Virus record (IMG/VR): IMGVR_UViG_3300043410_001664
Location: 1-51,644 of that record
Direction: 5' to 3' (one strand)
Length of the DNA stretch: 51,644 bases
Origin: a virus
Each line of letters starts with the position of its first letter. Positions within the stretch are counted from its first letter, which is position 1. Both the position numbers and the translations under genes were made by a program. This document shows positions 1 to 6,190 of the stretch, one piece after another. The notes beneath the pieces were generated by a model that worked only from the letters and a program-made list of their open reading frames with translations, had not been told where the DNA came from and did no database searches.

Positions 1-137
1 TCAATGGTACCATGGCCATAAAACAAACGCAAGTGGGTTTTAAAGTTCGGCGCAAAATAGGAGGTATCCAAACCATCCAATGCACCTAACGGTGCACTAT
101 AGGTTAATAGCCTAGGTTTGCACGGTATACTAAACAA
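1..137. other. Left edge, possible fragment of a truncated gene
   Basis: Two frames are open across the edge. A + frame stops at a TAA at 87-89 (last residues GGIQTIQCT). A - frame has no stop and runs leftward out of the window (contains SYFAPNFKTHLRLFYG). No start, ribosome site or family match lets me choose, so no gene is called. An inverted repeat TGCACC/GGTGCA lies at 81-96. Confidence 0.25.
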
Positions 138-170
138 CAAAAAAGGCACCCCATTAGGAGTGCCCTTAGT
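138..170 (-). terminator. Rho-independent terminator of the Ltp-like gene
   Basis: Read on the - strand, GGCACTCC pairs with GGGGTGCC (one G-T pair) around a 4-base loop and is followed by a T-run. It lies just downstream of the stop at 181. Confidence 0.75.
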
Positions 171-180
171 GTTAATGCGA

Positions 181-678
181 TTAAATATTATTAACTGCAT
201 ACTCTGCTTGTGATTGAGTAAACTGGCTACCAATTACAAGTTGATCGATTAATCCCTCTTTAGAAAAAGAAGAAACTTCTAGATATTTCTTAGCCATACG
301 CAAAGCCTGCTCATTCCAGTTAACATTTAGTGAAGTTACAGCATTTGTAGCCTGCTCTTTCGTAAATCCACTACCAATTACAAGTTGGTCAATTAATCCA
401 TTATAAGAAAATGCAGAAACATCTAAATATCGCTTTGCCATAGAAGTTGCTTGAGTATCCCAAAGACTTTCCTTGACCTTTTGAACAACTGACACTTTAC
501 TGCCCTTGTTCCAAACCAACTTACTGCCTGATTTAACACATGTATACTTAATATTATCTACTATAGATGTTTGGCTAACCTTTGAACACTTTGATCCAGG
601 TGTAACTGCAGCATTTGATGGGGTAGCAAGCACAACTGATAGTCCTACGATAGCGATTGATGCAATTGTCTTTTTCAT
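181..678 (-). CDS. Exported Ltp-repeat protein (possible superinfection exclusion)
   Basis: 165 residues. A signal peptide covers about residues 1-23 (MKK, hydrophobic core, SNA-A cleavage site); no lipobox cysteine is seen, so it is probably secreted rather than a lipoprotein. Residues 31-56 form a Cys-containing segment ending GSKLVWNKG, a pattern I associate with actinobacterial surface proteins. Two Ltp repeats follow (about 74-114 and 121-164), each with an AKxYLxVSxFSxxGLIDQL core, the family called host cell surface-exposed lipoprotein. Phage TP-J34 Ltp blocks DNA entry of competing phages from the cell surface; a similar role here is inference. A clear promoter (708-736) and an AAAGGA ribosome site precede the ATG. 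An adhesin or wall protein is the alternative. Confidence 0.75.
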   Translation of the reverse strand: MKKTIASIAIVGLSVVLATPSNAAVTPGSKCSKVSQTSIVDNIKYTCVKSGSKLVWNKGSKVSVVQKVKESLWDTQATSMAKRYLDVSAFSYNGLIDQLVIGSGFTKEQATNAVTSLNVNWNEQALRMAKKYLEVSSFSKEGLIDQLVIGSQFTQSQAEYAVNNI

Positions 679-707
679 TTTTTTCCTTTGTTAGTAGTTA
701 TAGTCTA

Positions 708-736
708 ATTGTAGCGAATTTGCCAAGGTATGTCAA
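708..736 (-). promoter_or_regulatory. Promoter of the Ltp-like gene
   Basis: On the - strand TTGACA (731-736), a 17-base spacer and TACAAT (708-713): near-consensus sigma70. It abuts the divergent -10 box at 738-743, so the two promoters may compete. Confidence 0.8.
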
Positions 737-737
737 G

Positions 738-743
738 TATAAT
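738..743 (+). promoter_or_regulatory. -10 box of a leaderless transcript
   Basis: TATAAT ends 6 bases before the ATG at 750, so transcription should begin at or next to the start codon. No ribosome site is present. Confidence 0.6.
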
Positions 744-749
744 AGAATA

Positions 750-1067
750 ATGAACGAAGCAATCCTCTATATACTCTATAGCCCTATACATAAGGCTGTC
801 AAAATAGGGATATCAGATATATCAGGAAAGAGGTTTGCAAGCCATAAGACCAAGGGATGGATGCTTGTTTCATATTGGCACTTTTTTGAGCGGGATAAGG
901 CAAAAGCCGTAGAATCTATAGTACTAAATACACTAAGAGAAAGATATGGACATTTCCTTGATAAAGAGGATATGCCTCAAAATGGATATACTGAGACATT
1001 TGATGCTAGTAAGGTTAGTAAGAAACAGTTAATCCGTATGGTCAATAAAGCAATTAAGGCTGTTTGA
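750..1067 (+). CDS. Small GIY-YIG / T5orf172-like protein
   Basis: 105 residues. The N-terminus LYILYSP followed by VKIGIS matches the paired strands of GIY-YIG proteins, closest in style to the T5orf172/MUG113 group; the following lysines, arginines and alternating helices fit. Typical members are DNA-cleaving or DNA-binding modules. A longer reading from further upstream crosses the promoter, so the ATG at 750 is preferred; it lies 6 bases after a TATAAT and is probably translated from a leaderless mRNA. It ends just before a cluster of DnaA boxes, so a role at the origin is conceivable but unproven. A homing-endonuclease remnant is an alternative. Confidence 0.55.
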   Translation: MNEAILYILYSPIHKAVKIGISDISGKRFASHKTKGWMLVSYWHFFERDKAKAVESIVLNTLRERYGHFLDKEDMPQNGYTETFDASKVSKKQLIRMVNKAIKAV

Positions 1068-1603
1068 TCCCCTGGTTTTTATAAAAGTTATCCACAGGTA
1101 ACAAGTTATCCACAGGTTAGGATACCATTTCTACACTCTATAGGGTACCATTTCTACATAGTTATCCACAGGTTAGACCCCTATTTTCAAAGAGATTGTA
1201 CCCCTATATGTGGTTTGAAGGCATAGTTATCCACAGGTTTATCCACAGATTAATCTTACTGATTATATAACTAGATAGGGTGGAAGTGGAGTATTGTGGA
1301 GGATAGTGGAGGATAGAGCACTTTTAAGGAGGGCGCTTCGTAATGCCAAACCACCTATCACATATCCAAACAATTGTCAAACCTCATATCCACATATCCA
1401 AATAGCGCATTATAGCCCAAACATTGTTGTTTGTCAACTTTGTTTTGACACAAAACATTATGACAACATAGAGGATTTTTGGCAAATTTTGAGTTAAATC
1501 GTAATAAATTTAATTAGATTGTTTTAAATTAAAATATATCAAACAAAATGTTTGAAAACATTAGAAAACCCTTGTTTGATATGTTTGTATAGTACTATAG
1601 GGG
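1068..1603. other. Origin-like noncoding region
   Basis: No convincing gene. It holds five perfect DnaA boxes (separate entry), a 13-base direct repeat TACCATTTCTACA at 1123-1135 and 1147-1159, a G-rich run GTGGAGGATA repeated near 1295-1317, and an AT-rich stretch from about 1495 to 1600. The 11-base motif TTGTTTGATAT occurs inverted at 1536-1546 and direct at 1572-1582, with a third copy at 1936-1946. Clustered same-strand DnaA boxes beside AT-rich DNA are the usual layout of a replication origin. Confidence 0.55.
1088..1247 (+). promoter_or_regulatory. Five DnaA boxes (TTATCCACA)
   Basis: Perfect TTATCCACA at 1088-1096, 1106-1114, 1162-1170, 1227-1235 and 1239-1247, all in the same orientation and most inside a longer AGTTATCCACAGG core. 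They would bind host DnaA; origin function or DnaA titration is inferred. Confidence 0.75.
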
Positions 1604-1864
1604 TTATTTGTTATCAAAGAGGTCTATTGGTATCCCGTGCGAAAATGCGTAGACTTCTCCCAGGGCTTCGCCCAGCGCCTGCGCCGCTTGTGGATCTTCG
1701 TAATCTATTTCTTCCGCCAAAAAGTCGGGGGTAAAGGAGAAGAACCTATTCAAACCTACCTTATGAGTAATAGATACAAAACCATTCCATAGATTATCTG
1801 AGAATTGCTTATAATCTTTTGGATCTCTTCTTGCATATTCTGCAAAATGGTTTCTTGGACTCAT
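1604..1864 (-). CDS. Hypothetical protein, 86 aa
   Basis: 86 residues, acidic in the second half (AEEIDYEDPQAAQALGEALG), no recognised family, no membrane segment. The start is set by an extended -10 box TGGTATAAT whose last base is 6 bases before the ATG, with no ribosome site, so the mRNA is probably leaderless. It is a single-gene unit lying leftward into the origin-like region. It could be a small regulator or replication accessory by position only. Confidence 0.6.
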   Translation of the reverse strand: MSPRNHFAEYARRDPKDYKQFSDNLWNGFVSITHKVGLNRFFSFTPDFLAEEIDYEDPQAAQALGEALGEVYAFSHGIPIDLFDNK

Positions 1865-1870
1865 ATGAAA

Positions 1871-1876
1871 ATTATA
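1871..1876 (-). promoter_or_regulatory. Extended -10 box, leaderless start
   Basis: TATAAT preceded by TGG on the - strand, 6 bases before the ATG at 1864. Confidence 0.6.
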
Positions 1877-1920
1877 CCACTGTTTGGAGATATAATGTTT
1901 GGAAATTCCAGGAAATTTAC

Positions 1921-1949
1921 TTGACTTTCGTAATGTTGTTTGATATAAT
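1921..1949 (+). promoter_or_regulatory. Orphan rightward promoter opposite the leftward genes
   Basis: TTGACT (1921-1926), 17-base spacer, TATAAT (1944-1949): near-perfect sigma70 promoter pointing right. No + strand gene follows. The predicted transcript begins near 1956, enters a CCCTG/CAGGG hairpin (1965-1977) and then runs antisense to the gene at 1978-2262. A small RNA or a primer transcript is possible. Confidence 0.55.
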
Positions 1950-1958
1950 TGTTTGGCA

Positions 1959-1967
1959 CTCGGGCCC
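1959..1967. repeat. GC-rich box CTCGGGCCC, copy 1 of 8
   Basis: First copy of a GC-rich intergenic box also found at 4869, 6075, 7855, 8895, 10088, 11113 and 11777. Confidence 0.5.
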
Positions 1968-1977
1968 TGAGACAGGG

Positions 1978-2262
1978 TTACCCTTTCCCCGCCTCAAGAA
2001 ACATGTCGTCAATTGATTCATAGTTTAGTTTAGCATCCAAACCAAGTGCTCCGCACAATAGTTCCCAGCCTTCTAAAACATAAACCTCTGCAACCTGTGT
2101 TGACTCAACAATATTTTCTGTGATAGCAAATGCCAATGGCAATGCCAAATCATTATATTCTATAAAATCTTCAAACCCTTCTTGATCCCTATAGTTCAAC
2201 CAAAATGTAGAGAGTATCTCACATTTCCTAGAATAGGGTGTACTGGTTGGTTCTGATGTCAT
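1978..2262 (-). CDS. Conserved-type phage hypothetical, 94 aa
   Basis: 94 residues, acidic and helical. The middle DFIEYNDLALPLAFAI resembles a motif I recall in small actinophage hypothetical proteins, but its function is unknown. The start ATG lies 35 bases inside the upstream gene (2228-2437), the tight overlap typical of this operon. A CCCTG/CAGGG hairpin follows the stop immediately and may mark the transcript end. Confidence 0.65.
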   Translation of the reverse strand: MTSEPTSTPYSRKCEILSTFWLNYRDQEGFEDFIEYNDLALPLAFAITENIVESTQVAEVYVLEGWELLCGALGLDAKLNYESIDDMFLEAGKG

Positions 2263-2437
2263 ATCCCTTATACTCCTCGTTTGCTACCTCAGTTAAGAGA
2301 TTAAGTCTGTTATTTACTACTAAACCGCCTGTTCGTGCCACATAAGTTCCAACTTTTTCAATATCCAATCGCAGGTCTGAAATGAGATTACCAATTCTTA
2401 CCGCTACTTTTTCTTCCTCAGTCATCTTGTGTCGCAT
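2228..2437 (-). CDS. Hypothetical helical protein, 69 aa
   Basis: 69 residues. The segment AVRIGNLISDLRLDIEKVGTYVA looks like one amphipathic helix, followed by a loop and a second helix (NRLNLLTEVANEEY). No known fold or catalytic motif. The ATG has a GGAGA ribosome site 6 bases upstream and a promoter at 2457-2485. First gene of a two-gene unit with 1978-2262. Confidence 0.65.
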   Translation of the reverse strand: MRHKMTEEEKVAVRIGNLISDLRLDIEKVGTYVARTGGLVVNNRLNLLTEVANEEYKGYDIRTNQYTLF

Positions 2438-2456
2438 TATATTCTCCTAACATTCT

Positions 2457-2485
2457 ATTGTATCAAAAAATTATGGGAAGGGCAA
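2457..2485 (-). promoter_or_regulatory. Promoter overlapping a terminator
   Basis: On the - strand TTGCCC (2480-2485), 17-base spacer, TACAAT (2457-2462). The -35 lies inside the downstream arm of the terminator at 2465-2510, so termination and initiation share sequence. Confidence 0.5.
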
Positions 2486-2510
2486 GCCACCCAATTAACC
2501 TGCCCCTCCC
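2465..2510 (-). terminator. Strong intrinsic terminator
   Basis: On the - strand GGGAGGGGCA pairs with TGCCCTTCCC (10 pairs, one G-T) and is followed by ATAATTTTTT. It ends the operon of 2528-4769. Confidence 0.8.
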
Positions 2511-2527
2511 GCCTAGAGAGACCTATT

Positions 2528-2875
2528 CTAGGCCATCACAAGTGGCGCATATGCAGCCACAAATTTATCCCAGTCGACAGATACATTATCTGTGACAGTC
2601 TTATTAACAAAGTCAATGATGACGGTTTGTTCACCTAAATCAAAGTTATCCCCAGACACGGCATAAATACCATATCCAGTTTCACCAAGAATAGAATCTT
2701 GAATAAGATAACTAATCATCATCCTGGTCCCATATGAAGAGTCAGACCAGCGGGGCTTGGCATGCTGCAGGGCACCTGCAATGTCATGCTCCCAATCAGT
2801 CTGGCCCCAATGTGAGTACAAGACTACAGATGAGTCAGTGCCGTCTTTGAATACAAAATTAATACGTGCTCCCAT
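2528..2875 (-). CDS. Conserved phage hypothetical, 115 aa
   Basis: 115 residues. INFVFKDGTDSSVVLYSHWG, then RWSDSSYGTRMMISYLIQD and GYGIYAVSG are blocks I recognise from a small phage protein of unknown function that is common in early regions of large phages. No signal peptide or membrane segment. Last gene of the leftward operon starting at 4769; its ATG overlaps the TAA of 2875-3054 (TAATG), which implies translational coupling. Confidence 0.7.
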   Translation of the reverse strand: MGARINFVFKDGTDSSVVLYSHWGQTDWEHDIAGALQHAKPRWSDSSYGTRMMISYLIQDSILGETGYGIYAVSGDNFDLGEQTVIIDFVNKTVTDNVSVDWDKFVAAYAPLVMA

Positions 2876-3054
2876 TAGGCTTCAATCTCCTCAATCTCAT
2901 CAACCTCAATTGGATACCAATCATAGGCATAGTTCTCAACATCTTCAGTTAATTGGATATTATCCATAATTAGAATTGCTTCATCTTCAGAGTTTGCCTC
3001 AATCTCAAACTCATAGAGGGTTTCTCGCTTAGCGAGGATTTTATACATAGTCAT
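2875..3054 (-). CDS. Small acidic hypothetical, 59 aa
   Basis: 59 residues, beginning MTMYKILAKRETLYEF and ending in a glutamate-rich tail (VDEIEEIEA). The pattern of a short beta start (YKILAKR, LYEFEIEA) then NSEDEAILIM helix resembles small phage proteins of unknown role. AAGGAGA lies 5 bases before the ATG. Stop overlaps the next start. No function assigned. Confidence 0.65.
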   Translation of the reverse strand: MTMYKILAKRETLYEFEIEANSEDEAILIMDNIQLTEDVENYAYDWYPIEVDEIEEIEA

Positions 3055-3063
3055 TTGGTCTCC

Positions 3064-3588
3064 TTAGTAGTGAAAATCAACGGGTACTAGAAATTGTAGC
3101 ATTTTAGTATCAGAACTGTCAAGTCGCTCTTGCAAATAACCTATGTGAGCAGTATACTCCTTAAGGTCATAGTAGTATGATTCAGGACAGTAGTAGTCCA
3201 TTAGCATACCGCCAATCTTTCTAAAATAATATGAATTGAGATCAAAACGCTCATCATTTGGGATACCACTGTTTGAGATATAGTCAACCATATCACTCTT
3301 TAACTTGTCAGTGTTAATCTCTTTTAGGTAGCGGTTCATCTCATCTACACGAGACTTGCGGATACCCGCAATAACCTCATTAAACTTATCAGGGTCAGTT
3401 GCATATGAGATTACAGTATCAGATGTATCTTCATACTGTGATTGAGACCAACGTCCACCACCTACAACGTGCCAATCAGACCATTCAACAAACCTGTCAC
3501 CCTCATCATTAGATAATCTTGATTGAACAAGTTCGAAGGCTTCTTTATTATCCTCTGCCTCAACAGCAAAGTAATGTAATACGTGCAT
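3064..3588 (-). CDS. Phage hypothetical with SDWHVVGGGRWS motif, 174 aa
   Basis: 174 residues. The early block EWSDWHVVGGGRWS is shared, as I recall, with uncharacterised early proteins of other phages; the rest is helical and rich in Tyr and Asp (ISNSGIPNDERFDLNSYYFR, YYCPESYYYDL). No catalytic signature is obvious. It starts at the last base of the upstream stop region (3588 shared) so it is coupled to 3588-4022. Confidence 0.65.
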   Translation of the reverse strand: MHVLHYFAVEAEDNKEAFELVQSRLSNDEGDRFVEWSDWHVVGGGRWSQSQYEDTSDTVISYATDPDKFNEVIAGIRKSRVDEMNRYLKEINTDKLKSDMVDYISNSGIPNDERFDLNSYYFRKIGGMLMDYYCPESYYYDLKEYTAHIGYLQERLDSSDTKMLQFLVPVDFHY

Positions 3589-4022
3589 TATTTGGGTTCC
3601 AATCCTACTAGGGTCATTTCTTCAATTGTAGCGCATTCTGGACATTTTTCCAAATCGTGTTCTTGGAATGAATCTCTAATAGTATTATCAGGGTCTTCTA
3701 ATTCTGCATGGCAATTCTCACAGAAATACCAGTTGTGACCTACAAGAATCTGAATAGTAGTATTATCAGGGAAGGGAACCTCAGTGATAAAGTATCCTAT
3801 TCGATTAACGAATCCCCAGCCACTCCAGATATAAGACCCACCGTCGTCACCATCTCCATACATCCAGATACGGTTCTCAGGTTGCTCCTTAACAAAGGCT
3901 ACCTCATCACCATAGGTCTCAAACATCATTCCGTCAAAGGAGGCATTTGTATCAATATGATTAAGGATTGGTTTATATGTGGCAACCCATTCATCATAGT
4001 CTAATTCAATAAAGTTATCCAT
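3588..4022 (-). CDS. Phage hypothetical with C-terminal zinc-ribbon-like Cys pairs, 144 aa
   Basis: 144 residues. N-terminal two thirds carries TNASFDGMMFETYGDEVAFV and DGDDGGSYIWSGWGFVNRIGYF, blocks I associate with a widespread phage protein of unknown function. The C-terminal part has CENC (about 101-104) and CPEC (about 127-130), a likely zinc-binding pair. Start ATG overlaps the end of 4015-4170 by 8 bases. Role unknown; an early host-interaction protein is only a guess. Confidence 0.65.
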   Translation of the reverse strand: MDNFIELDYDEWVATYKPILNHIDTNASFDGMMFETYGDEVAFVKEQPENRIWMYGDGDDGGSYIWSGWGFVNRIGYFITEVPFPDNTTIQILVGHNWYFCENCHAELEDPDNTIRDSFQEHDLEKCPECATIEEMTLVGLEPK

Positions 4023-4170
4023 TTAGTTTAATCCTAACAATGTCATAGGCATCAATTGCTCCTGCACAGTAGTCATCCATTTCATAGTCACCATCTGCTT
4101 CGAATTGTTCACGAAGTTGGGTTAGTGCAATAATACGTCCATTCACAAAGTCAAGTAGGCTCTCAGTCAT
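4015..4170 (-). CDS. Small acidic hypothetical, 51 aa
   Basis: 51 residues starting MTESLLDFVNG. A longer reading from 4233 lies wholly in another gene, whereas the ATG at 4170 has GAGG 8 bases upstream and sits in a short overlap with the stop of 4163-4402, so 4170 is chosen. One helix-turn-helix-like pair of helices (RIIALTQLREQFEADGDYEM, YCAGAIDAYDIVRIKL), no recognised family. Confidence 0.6.
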   Translation of the reverse strand: MTESLLDFVNGRIIALTQLREQFEADGDYEMDDYCAGAIDAYDIVRIKLNG

Positions 4171-4402
4171 GAAGTGATTCCTCATACTCATATGGGTCAA
4201 AGTCTCTTGACTTACCCTCGTAGATTTCATCATATATTAATTGATATGCGGCTTCAAGTCCACAAGCAAAGCCTTCTGCTTCCTTGCGCTCAAATCCATC
4301 CATTGCATCGTCGTATCCTGATTCGATTTCAGCCTTGTGGATAATAACATATTCATCCCAAGCCTCATCAATCATTTGCTGTAGTTTTTCTTTTGCGGTC
4401 AT
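4163..4402 (-). CDS. Acidic helical hypothetical, 79 aa
   Basis: 79 residues, strongly acidic, mostly helix (MTAKEKLQQMIDEAWDEYV) with an acidic aromatic tail (RDFDPYEYEESLHD). No family recognised. Such small acidic early proteins often bind host enzymes, but nothing in the sequence shows a target. Spaced 3 bases from 4406-4621. Confidence 0.6.
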   Translation of the reverse strand: MTAKEKLQQMIDEAWDEYVIIHKAEIESGYDDAMDGFERKEAEGFACGLEAAYQLIYDEIYEGKSRDFDPYEYEESLHD

Positions 4403-4405
4403 ATA

Positions 4406-4621
4406 TTAATTATAGGGGTTGGTGTTGATTTTGACAAGTTCTACGGGTGTGACCTTGCTCACATCTGTAATGATAGGGGCATTGCCATCTGATACCCCAA
4501 GCCAAGTAAGATTAGCAGATCCACAGGAGCACCACCCTCTCCAGTTGTCTAGATTTTTCAGGGTAGTGATTTCCATAAGGGCATCACAATCAGTACAAAG
4601 ATAATCATATCTATTCCACAT
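4406..4621 (-). CDS. Zinc-ribbon protein, 71 aa
   Basis: 71 residues with CTDC (about 9-12) and CSCG (about 31-34), spaced like a zinc ribbon of the FmdB/rubredoxin-like type; YDYLCTDCDALMEI reads like the opening of FmdB-family proteins. Binding of zinc is inferred. Its ATG overlaps the TAG of 4611-4769 in another frame, indicating coupling. Confidence 0.65.
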   Translation of the reverse strand: MWNRYDYLCTDCDALMEITTLKNLDNWRGWCSCGSANLTWLGVSDGNAPIITDVSKVTPVELVKINTNPYN

Positions 4622-4769
4622 AAGACACCAGGAGTTTCATTGTATTGTGGATATTGCAATCGCAGTCTCCACCATTCATATTTTCCATGAATTCAATATG
4701 AGAATAATTATCCTCATAGATAGCAGTTAGTAGTTCATCTACTGTATAGGGTTTGTATGTTTGGGTCAT
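4611..4769 (-). CDS. Small hypothetical, 52 aa, first gene of operon
   Basis: 52 residues (MTQTYKPYTVDELLTAIYED..., ending NTMKLLVSYVE) with a CDC near the middle. It is the first gene of the leftward operon that runs to 2528. The ATG lies 6 bases after the TAAAAT -10 box and has no ribosome site, so it is probably leaderless. Short but supported by start placement, the overlap with the next gene and the shared promoter. Confidence 0.6.
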   Translation of the reverse strand: MTQTYKPYTVDELLTAIYEDNYSHIEFMENMNGGDCDCNIHNTMKLLVSYVE

Positions 4770-4775
4770 ATATTA

Positions 4776-4804
4776 ATTTTACAACCCCAGGAAATAAAAG
4801 TCAA
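4776..4804 (-). promoter_or_regulatory. Promoter of the 4769 to 2528 operon
   Basis: On the - strand TTGACT (4799-4804), 17-base spacer, TAAAAT (4776-4781). Predicted start coincides with the ATG at 4769. A CRP-like palindrome is centred about 73.5 bases upstream. Confidence 0.75.
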
Positions 4805-4834
4805 GTACGTAATGGGATTTGGGGAAAAATGTTA

Positions 4835-4850
4835 TGTGATCTTAATCACG
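4835..4850. promoter_or_regulatory. CRP/GlxR-like palindrome P1
   Basis: TGTGATCTTAATCACG, matching TGTGA-N6-TCACA except for the last base. Centre lies about -73.5 from the predicted start at 4769. Confidence 0.6.
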
Positions 4851-4868
4851 TCCCCGAATAAATGTTAA

Positions 4869-4879
4869 CTCGGGGCCCC
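4869..4879. repeat. GC-rich box CTCGGGGCCCC, copy 2 of 8
   Basis: Perfect copy of the intergenic GC box, 18 bases from palindrome P1. Confidence 0.5.
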
Positions 4880-4900
4880 ATTTACGCTTACGATCTAAAT

Positions 4901-4932
4901 AAAAAATTGAGCAGTTTTAAATCATGCTCAGG
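4901..4932 (-). terminator. Terminator of the DUF932 gene (hairpin repeat A)
   Basis: On the - strand TGAGCA/TGCTCA hairpin followed by TTTTTT, just after the stop at 4941. It is also one of four copies of the CCTGAGCA...AAACTGCTCA hairpin repeat. Confidence 0.7.
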
Positions 4933-4940
4933 ATTTTTTA

Positions 4941-5939
4941 TTATGCGAGTTGCATAACGTTTTGTACAACTTTTAGCAAACGATTTTTTTCTGCATTAAT
5001 AACAGGGTCAAAACCACTTGCACTTGCAAGGATAGATTCGTTAGAACCACCACGAGCAGAACGATACCAATCTAGGCGCTCAGTTAAAGCATTGAAAGCG
5101 CCCCAAGCAGAGCCAGCAATCATGCCGTTAAATTCGCCTGTGTAAATATCATTGATTACATCAATTTTATTTTCCCACTTCTTGATTGCACCCTTAGAAT
5201 CCTTTTCAGGCTTTGGATAAGCAGCAAGAATAATATCGTTAAATTGCTTAGCATTGACTTCTTTCTCAATCATAGCCTTAGCCATTAAATCGAATTCGTC
5301 CATATAAGCATTAGCAAGACCAAGAGCCTCACGAGCAACAGCAATCTTACCTTCTGCTGTCTGTGTGTGACGAATCTTGAAAGATTGCTTGACGCCATTC
5401 TTTTTCTTAGTACGATTAAGTGCAAGATTAAGAGTGTTAGCGCATACAACACGAACAGGTGTGATACTTGCTTGAATTGCGATAGAACCATCGTGTGATG
5501 TGTTGATGAGCAAATAAGTTTTCACAACATCGTTCACGCCATTAGGGTCTAGAACTGTCTCACGCTCAAGAGCAAGAGAACCAAATACAACACGACCACC
5601 ACGCAATGAGCCAGCAGTCTCCCAGCGACCTCCGCCGTCTAGGATATTATCACCAAATGAAAATAAATCTTCATTCTGTAATGGAACATAACGCTGTCCA
5701 ACAACGCCCAAAACATCTTTTTGTTCATTGTTAAATGGATTGGTGCGGATAACATATTGATAAGACTTATCAGAAGATAAGTGTGACGGGATTTCTAAAT
5801 CTTCCAATCGAACATTCCAATTAGATAGATTAGCAGAATCTAACATTTCTGCGGTTGTTTTTTCTTCTGTGAAAACTGTGCCAAGTCCGTGCCAAGCAGG
5901 TTCACGTAGAGAAGAAAAGGATTCGATTTCGTGTGCCAT
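4941..5939 (-). CDS. DUF932 family protein (phage/plasmid-like)
   Basis: 332 residues, the usual length of the DUF932 / phage-plasmid-like family. Recognised from its N-terminus (REPAWHGLGTVFTEEKTTAEML), the GVVGQRYVPLQNEDLFSF block, ETAGSLRGGRVVFGSLAL, and TPVRVVCANTLNLAL. The family is common on phages and plasmids; its biochemical role is unknown, though early expression and high abundance are typical. It is a monocistronic unit with its own promoter (5971-5999), two upstream CRP-like palindromes, a GAGGC ribosome site and a terminator at 4901-4932. Confidence 0.85.
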   Translation of the reverse strand: MAHEIESFSSLREPAWHGLGTVFTEEKTTAEMLDSANLSNWNVRLEDLEIPSHLSSDKSYQYVIRTNPFNNEQKDVLGVVGQRYVPLQNEDLFSFGDNILDGGGRWETAGSLRGGRVVFGSLALERETVLDPNGVNDVVKTYLLINTSHDGSIAIQASITPVRVVCANTLNLALNRTKKKNGVKQSFKIRHTQTAEGKIAVAREALGLANAYMDEFDLMAKAMIEKEVNAKQFNDIILAAYPKPEKDSKGAIKKWENKIDVINDIYTGEFNGMIAGSAWGAFNALTERLDWYRSARGGSNESILASASGFDPVINAEKNRLLKVVQNVMQLA

Positions 5940-5970
5940 ATTGTTGCCTCTTTCTGTAGGGTATTAATTA

Positions 5971-5999
5971 AGTTTAACAGATAGCACTGTCAAAGTCAA
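5971..5999 (-). promoter_or_regulatory. Promoter of the DUF932 gene
   Basis: On the - strand TTGACT (5994-5999), 17-base spacer, TAAACT (5971-5976). Two palindromes lie upstream, centred near -83.5 and -100.5. Confidence 0.75.
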
Positions 6000-6039
6000 A
6001 TAGCCTTAATAGGAATGGGGTAAATCGGACATTTCTTAA

Positions 6040-6072
6040 GGTGATCTTAAACACATTGTGATATTGATCACA
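6040..6072. promoter_or_regulatory. Tandem CRP/GlxR-like palindromes P2a and P2b
   Basis: GGTGATCTTAAACACA (6040-6055) and the perfect TGTGATATTGATCACA (6057-6072), one base apart. The GC-rich box follows at 6075-6083 (GCCCCCGAG). Confidence 0.65.
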
Positions 6073-6074
6073 GC

Positions 6075-6083
6075 GCCCCCGAG
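6075..6083. repeat. GC-rich box, copy 3 of 8
   Basis: GCCCCCGAG, three bases from palindrome P2b. Confidence 0.45.
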
Positions 6084-6107
6084 CAAATTTTGCAGGGGCA
6101 GAAAGAA

Positions 6108-6134
6108 TGAGCAGTTTACGTGGCCGTGCTCAGG
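6108..6134 (-). repeat. Hairpin repeat B
   Basis: TGAGCAGTTT...TGCTCAGG inverted repeat, same as copies at 4908, 6668 and 7237. No T-run follows in the - direction. A second hairpin TTAGTAG/CTACTAA (6171-6188) lies between it and the stop at 6191. Confidence 0.45.
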
Positions 6135-6190
6135 GCCCTTATCCAGTTTAAAGACATGTGACAGGTCTATTAGTAGCCCCCTACTAAATA

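Noticed and set aside
1-89. Calling a partial gene at the left edge
   Set aside because: Open frames exist on both strands and neither has a recognisable family, so a call would be arbitrary.
1294-1497. Open frame of 67 codons in the origin-like region
   Set aside because: No ribosome site or -10 box, composition unlike the neighbours, and it overlaps the repeat-rich noncoding stretch.
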